NCBI GenBank assembly: GCA_031276985.1
Contig: JAISMA010000236.1
Coordinates: 1-7,494, forward strand
Length of the DNA: 7,494 nt
DNA from: Helicobacteraceae bacterium
Lineage (GTDB): Bacteria; Campylobacterota; Campylobacteria; Campylobacterales; SZUA-545
Direction of reading: 5' to 3'
Shown: piece after piece, positions 5,234 to 7,494 of the stretch
Position numbering within the stretch: position 1 is the stretch's first letter
Layout: each line of letters begins with the position of its first letter
Translations under genes and position numbers: made by a program
The notes under the pieces: generated by a model
Databases searched by the model: none
Seen by the model: the letters and a program-made list of their open reading frames with translations, nothing else
Told to the model about the DNA's origin: nothing

Positions 5234-5878
5234 TTATTCGACAAAGCCCATGCTTCTTGCGGGATTGCCGTGCATAATCGTATTGTTTTTGCATCCTTTA
5301 TACACAACAGAACCGGCGGAAATTTTATTGTTGTCGCCTATCGACGCGCTTGGCAACATTGAAGCGCTAGATCCAAAGAAGTTCAAAGAGCCTATTTTGC
5401 AATGACCCGTAATATCGCAATAGCTGGACAAAACGTTAAAATCGCCTATCTCCGCGTCGTGTCCAAGCGAAGTATAAAGATTAAACAGATTGCATTCGCC
5501 TATCTTATAAAAATATCCGCCGGAACCAGGGCAAAATATGTTGCCGCCTCGCATATCTAGAGCGGATTCATTAACGCGACATCCATGCGATATAAAATTG
5601 GGCGTTTTTCTGCCAAGCGCCTTAAACGTTTCGTATATATTTTTTCTTATGCGCGGCTGCCCTATCGCGATCAAGAAAGAGAGATCGCTATCAAATTCCG
5701 TATTTTCGTAATCGCCCAGATATAAATGCGACAGCGCGTATTTTTTCAGCGTTTGACCATTGTCGCCTTTCGCGCAAAAACCAACGACTTCGATCGCGTT
5801 GCCGCGCGCTCGCTTTTCCATAATATAGCCGTAAAGCTCAATCGCAAAACCGCCCGCGCCGATTATGATAACTTTCAT
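5234..5878 (-). CDS. NeuD/PglD-like sugar O- or N-acyltransferase
   Basis: 214 residues with the two-domain layout of the NeuD/PglD family. An N-terminal Rossmann-like sugar-nucleotide binding domain begins VIIIGAGGFA (3-12). A left-handed beta-helix of imperfect hexapeptide repeats follows from about residue 95 to 195 (for example IGECNL, IGDFNV, IGSLNF, IGDNNK). H140 in LGHDAEIGD is at the position of the catalytic histidine. Known members transfer acetyl from acetyl-CoA to sialic acid or to the 4-amino group of UDP-sugars. The immediate neighbours make ACP-bound acyl groups, so a longer or hydroxylated acyl donor is plausible here; that is inference. No clear Shine-Dalgarno precedes the ATG. 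It lies 49 nt after the porin gene with no convincing terminator between, so the two may be cotranscribed. Confidence 0.88.
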   Translation of the reverse strand: MKVIIIGAGGFAIELYGYIMEKRARGNAIEVVGFCAKGDNGQTLKKYALSHLYLGDYENTEFDSDLSFLIAIGQPRIRKNIYETFKALGRKTPNFISHGCRVNESALDMRGGNIFCPGSGGYFYKIGECNLFNLYTSLGHDAEIGDFNVLSSYCDITGHCKIGSLNFFGSSASMLPSASIGDNNKISAGSVVYKGCKNNTIMHGNPARSMGFVE

Positions 5879-5927
5879 AAGCTAATTGTGCCCGACGCGA
5901 ACTTAGTCTTTTTTGGCAAAGAGGCGC

Positions 5928-6596
5928 TCAAAACGCGCATCCGATAAAAACCGCAAAGCGAGTTTTGCCAAAATCTTTGGCGTTGTCGCTGTATATCTCG
6001 GCGCTCGCGCCGATTTTTAGCGTTTGCCCCAAAGTTTTGCCAAGCGAGGCAAACAGATTAAGCGGCGAATCTACGTCGCGATCGCTAGGCAGTCCGTAGC
6101 CCGCGCCAAATCCAATGTCGATCAAACCCAAAACCTCGCTGAAATTCGCGCTCGCCTCGACGTAGCGATCGCCTTCAAAATAGTCGTTATCCGCCGCGAC
6201 AACGTCGTAGCCCGCCAAGCGAAACGCGCCGTAACCGACGGCAAACAGCGCCTCGATATAGTTTGCGTCGTCGATTGTAAAGTTGCGCGAGATCGCGCCC
6301 GCTTCAAACCAAATATCGCCCGCCTCGCCTAGATAACCGCTCGAAAAATCGTATTGGATTGCCTTCGCCGCGTCGTCTTTTGCGTCATAAACGTTAGAGC
6401 CGAACGCGCCTAGGTAAAAACCGCTTTCAAAGCCGTAGCGCAACGCGCCTTGCAACGCGCCTTCGTGGTTTGTTTGCGTAACGCCGCGAAAAATATAGTC
6501 GCTTTTATACTCGATTTTGGCGCTCAAACCAGCCGCCGCAAGATAGTTTGCCGCAATCAATAAGGCGATTAAAAATCTAATCATCGCCGAAATCAT
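5928..6596 (-). CDS. TorF-family putative outer-membrane porin
   Basis: 222 residues. An N-terminal signal peptide (MIRFLIALLIAANYLAAAG within residues 5-23, probably cleaved near A26) is followed by KIEYKSDYIFRGVTQT (27-42), the signature opening of the TorF/Gcw_chp putative porin family. Alternating beta-strand segments rich in Gly, Tyr and Phe follow (for example SGFYLGAFGSNVYDA at 58-72). The last residue is Phe, as expected for a beta-barrel handled by the BAM complex. Two starts are possible: the ATG at 6596, or the ATG at 6584, which gives a more usual signal peptide. Neither has a strong ribosome site. The family's substrate is not established. It precedes the acyl cassette on the same strand, but a functional link is not shown. 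Confidence 0.82.
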   Translation of the reverse strand: MISAMIRFLIALLIAANYLAAAGLSAKIEYKSDYIFRGVTQTNHEGALQGALRYGFESGFYLGAFGSNVYDAKDDAAKAIQYDFSSGYLGEAGDIWFEAGAISRNFTIDDANYIEALFAVGYGAFRLAGYDVVAADNDYFEGDRYVEASANFSEVLGLIDIGFGAGYGLPSDRDVDSPLNLFASLGKTLGQTLKIGASAEIYSDNAKDFGKTRFAVFIGCAF

Positions 6597-6619
6597 ACAC
6601 GTTTTAGCCTACAAGTTAC

Positions 6620-6649
6620 AATCGATCGTTTGATTGCAAGCGATCGATT
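6620..6649. repeat. Intergenic near-perfect inverted repeat (13-bp stem)
   Basis: AATCGATCG (6620-6628) and CGATCGATT (6641-6649) are perfect inverses. After one T/G pair the stem continues TTG/CAA (6630-6632 with 6637-6639) around a 4-nt loop. It lies in the 129-base gap between the Sel1-repeat gene and the porin gene, 24 nt upstream of the porin ATG at 6596. No T run follows on either strand, so it is not a simple intrinsic terminator. An operator or a structured 5' leader for the porin mRNA is possible. The rest of the gap shows nothing definite. Confidence 0.6.
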
Positions 6650-6725
6650 AAGCGATTGCGCCTTTACGAATGAGCGGCGGCGTTTGCGGGATTTAATAGC
6701 TTTGCGGAGGTTGGGGAGGCGGTTT

Positions 6726-7494
6726 TCATTTGGATTTATTGGCGTCGAGGGCAAGCAGGGCTTGCTTGGCTAGTTTGTTTAATTCGCCGTCGGGTTTGGT
6801 TTTATTTGCGATCTCTTGAAAAAGCAATCTGGCTTTAGCAAGATCTTTTTTAACGCCTAAACCGTCCCGATACATTGTGGCGATCCAATACAGCGATCCG
6901 TAATGTTTATTTTTATCGTATGATATTTGAAACCATTTAAGCGCTTTATCGTAATCTTTAAGCGTGTCTTTATATAGAAGCCCTAAATTAAGCGATGCGT
7001 ATTGATTGCCTACTTTATGCGCGATCTTATACCATTCGATAGATTGAGGGTAGTCTTTAATGTCCTCGTAGAGAATACCTAATGAATTGGCGGCTTCTAT
7101 ATGTTTCTTATTATATGCGATCTCGTACCATTCGATAGCTTTGGGATAGTCTTGCAGAACTTGTTTATAGAGATTTCCAAGCGCAAAAGCCGCTTCAATA
7201 AGACCATATTTATGCGATTTTTCATACCATTCGATAGCTTTGGGATAGTCTTTATCTATATTGGCGCTAATCATTCCTAATCCGTAAGCGCCTTCCGCGC
7301 TTCCCATTTGATAGGCTTCGTTATACCAGATTTTACCGTTTTTTGAATCATTTAGATTAACGTAATATACTTCTCCCATAGCATAAGCGCAATCTTTATT
7401 TCCTCGATTGTAACCAACTTTGTACCAATAAAACGCCTTATCATAATCTTTAATACGATCTACGTACATATTGCCTAATAAAAAAGGCGCGTTT
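6726..7494 (-). CDS. Sel1-repeat (TPR-like) protein, N-terminus beyond right edge
   Basis: At least 255 residues. The first in-window ATG (7467-7469) is not the true start: the frame stays open to the edge, and the eight codons before it read NAPFLLGN, which completes a repeat unit (FLLGNMY). About seven tandem units of 32-34 residues follow the Sel1 pattern A-x-x-x-LG-x-x-Y, KDY-x-KA-x-x-WY, A-x-x-x-G. The KDYPKAIEWY block recurs with little change. A degenerate last unit ends in LAKQALLALDANKSK. Sel1-repeat proteins are alpha/alpha solenoids that bind partner proteins. In Campylobacterota many are secreted (the Helicobacter cysteine-rich Hcp group), but this protein lacks the regularly spaced cysteines of Hcp and its export signal, if any, lies outside the window. 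It seems independent of the acyl cassette. Confidence 0.9.
   Translation of the reverse strand, partial: NAPFLLGNMYVDRIKDYDKAFYWYKVGYNRGNKDCAYAMGEVYYVNLNDSKNGKIWYNEAYQMGSAEGAYGLGMISANIDKDYPKAIEWYEKSHKYGLIEAAFALGNLYKQVLQDYPKAIEWYEIAYNKKHIEAANSLGILYEDIKDYPQSIEWYKIAHKVGNQYASLNLGLLYKDTLKDYDKALKWFQISYDKNKHYGSLYWIATMYRDGLGVKKDLAKARLLFQEIANKTKPDGELNKLAKQALLALDANKSK
7126..7252 (-). repeat. Near-identical DNA repeats within the Sel1-repeat gene
   Basis: A 28-bp stretch at 7126-7153 is repeated exactly at 7225-7252, 99 bp (33 codons) apart. A shortened copy starts at 7030, 96 bp away. They encode the conserved KAIEWYE part of successive units. Nucleotide identity beyond what the protein requires indicates recent duplication or ongoing homogenisation. 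Confidence 0.75.

Noticed and set aside
5221..5307. 29-codon upstream extension of ACP-2 (from the ATG at 5307)
   Set aside because: It overlaps the end of the NeuD-like gene and adds no ACP-like sequence. The ATG at 5220 has a good ribosome site and gives normal ACP length.
5928..6596. Porin gene as part of the acyl cassette
   Set aside because: It is on the same strand and 49 nt away, but nothing in the family links it to acyl-ACP chemistry. The adjacency alone is not enough.
6620..6649. Hairpin as an intrinsic terminator of the Sel1-repeat gene
   Set aside because: It is about 75 nt past the stop, and no T run follows on the minus strand.
1..7494. CRISPR array, insertion sequence or integrase
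   Set aside because: No spaced direct repeats outside the Sel1 coding repeats, and no transposase or integrase motifs in any frame.

Overview
The window looks like a chromosomal segment of a Campylobacterota (epsilonproteobacterial) bacterium, probably an uncultured or host-associated lineage of moderate GC. Four things point that way. The IlvD N-terminus reads like Campylobacter/Helicobacter-type IlvD. The tRNA order Gly-Leu-Cys-Ser, all with encoded CCA, is familiar from that group. A homopolymeric G tract sits inside a surface-glycan-type gene. The accessory ACP/FabH paralogues recall flagellar or polysaccharide modification loci. This placement is inference from sequence reading; no search was run.

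Layout. Positions 1-176 (minus) hold the 5' end of ilvD, transcribed leftward away from a tRNA array at 317-925 (plus): Gly(GCC), Leu(UAA), Cys(GCA), Ser(GGA), Ser(UGA). The 140-base gap between them carries divergent promoter-like elements. Everything from 950 to the right edge is on the minus strand. In transcription order it is: a Sel1-repeat protein (N-terminus outside the window), a small TorF-type outer-membrane porin, then a tightly packed cassette. The cassette is a NeuD/PglD-like acyltransferase, ACP-2, an FkbH-like HAD-IIIC/acyltransferase, a VOC (glyoxalase/epimerase-like) protein, a KAS III (FabH-like) enzyme, ACP-1 and an SDR (FabG-like) reductase. From ACP-2 to the SDR the genes overlap by 4 nt or lie at most 23 nt apart, so they should be one transcript with translational coupling. 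The cassette ends only 24 nt from the convergent last tRNA. No gene-free stretch exceeds 300 bases.

How it may work. FkbH-type proteins take a three-carbon unit from 1,3-bisphosphoglycerate, remove phosphate and load glycerate on a stand-alone ACP. KAS III and the SDR could condense and reduce an ACP-bound chain, and the VOC protein could epimerise or isomerise an acyl intermediate. The NeuD-like enzyme could place the finished acyl group on an amino sugar of a surface glycan. The specific product is unknown.

The most notable feature is an uninterrupted 11-G tract (minus strand, 3252-3262) inside the VOC gene. With 11 G the reading frame ends early at 3228. With 9 or 12 G it reads through to an intact 140- or 141-residue VOC protein whose stop lies one base before the fabH-like start. 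This looks like a phase-variation ON/OFF switch seen in its OFF state. A weak hairpin followed by a U run lies in the distal part of the same gene and could make the OFF state polar on the genes after it. A homopolymer sequencing or assembly error remains the main alternative.
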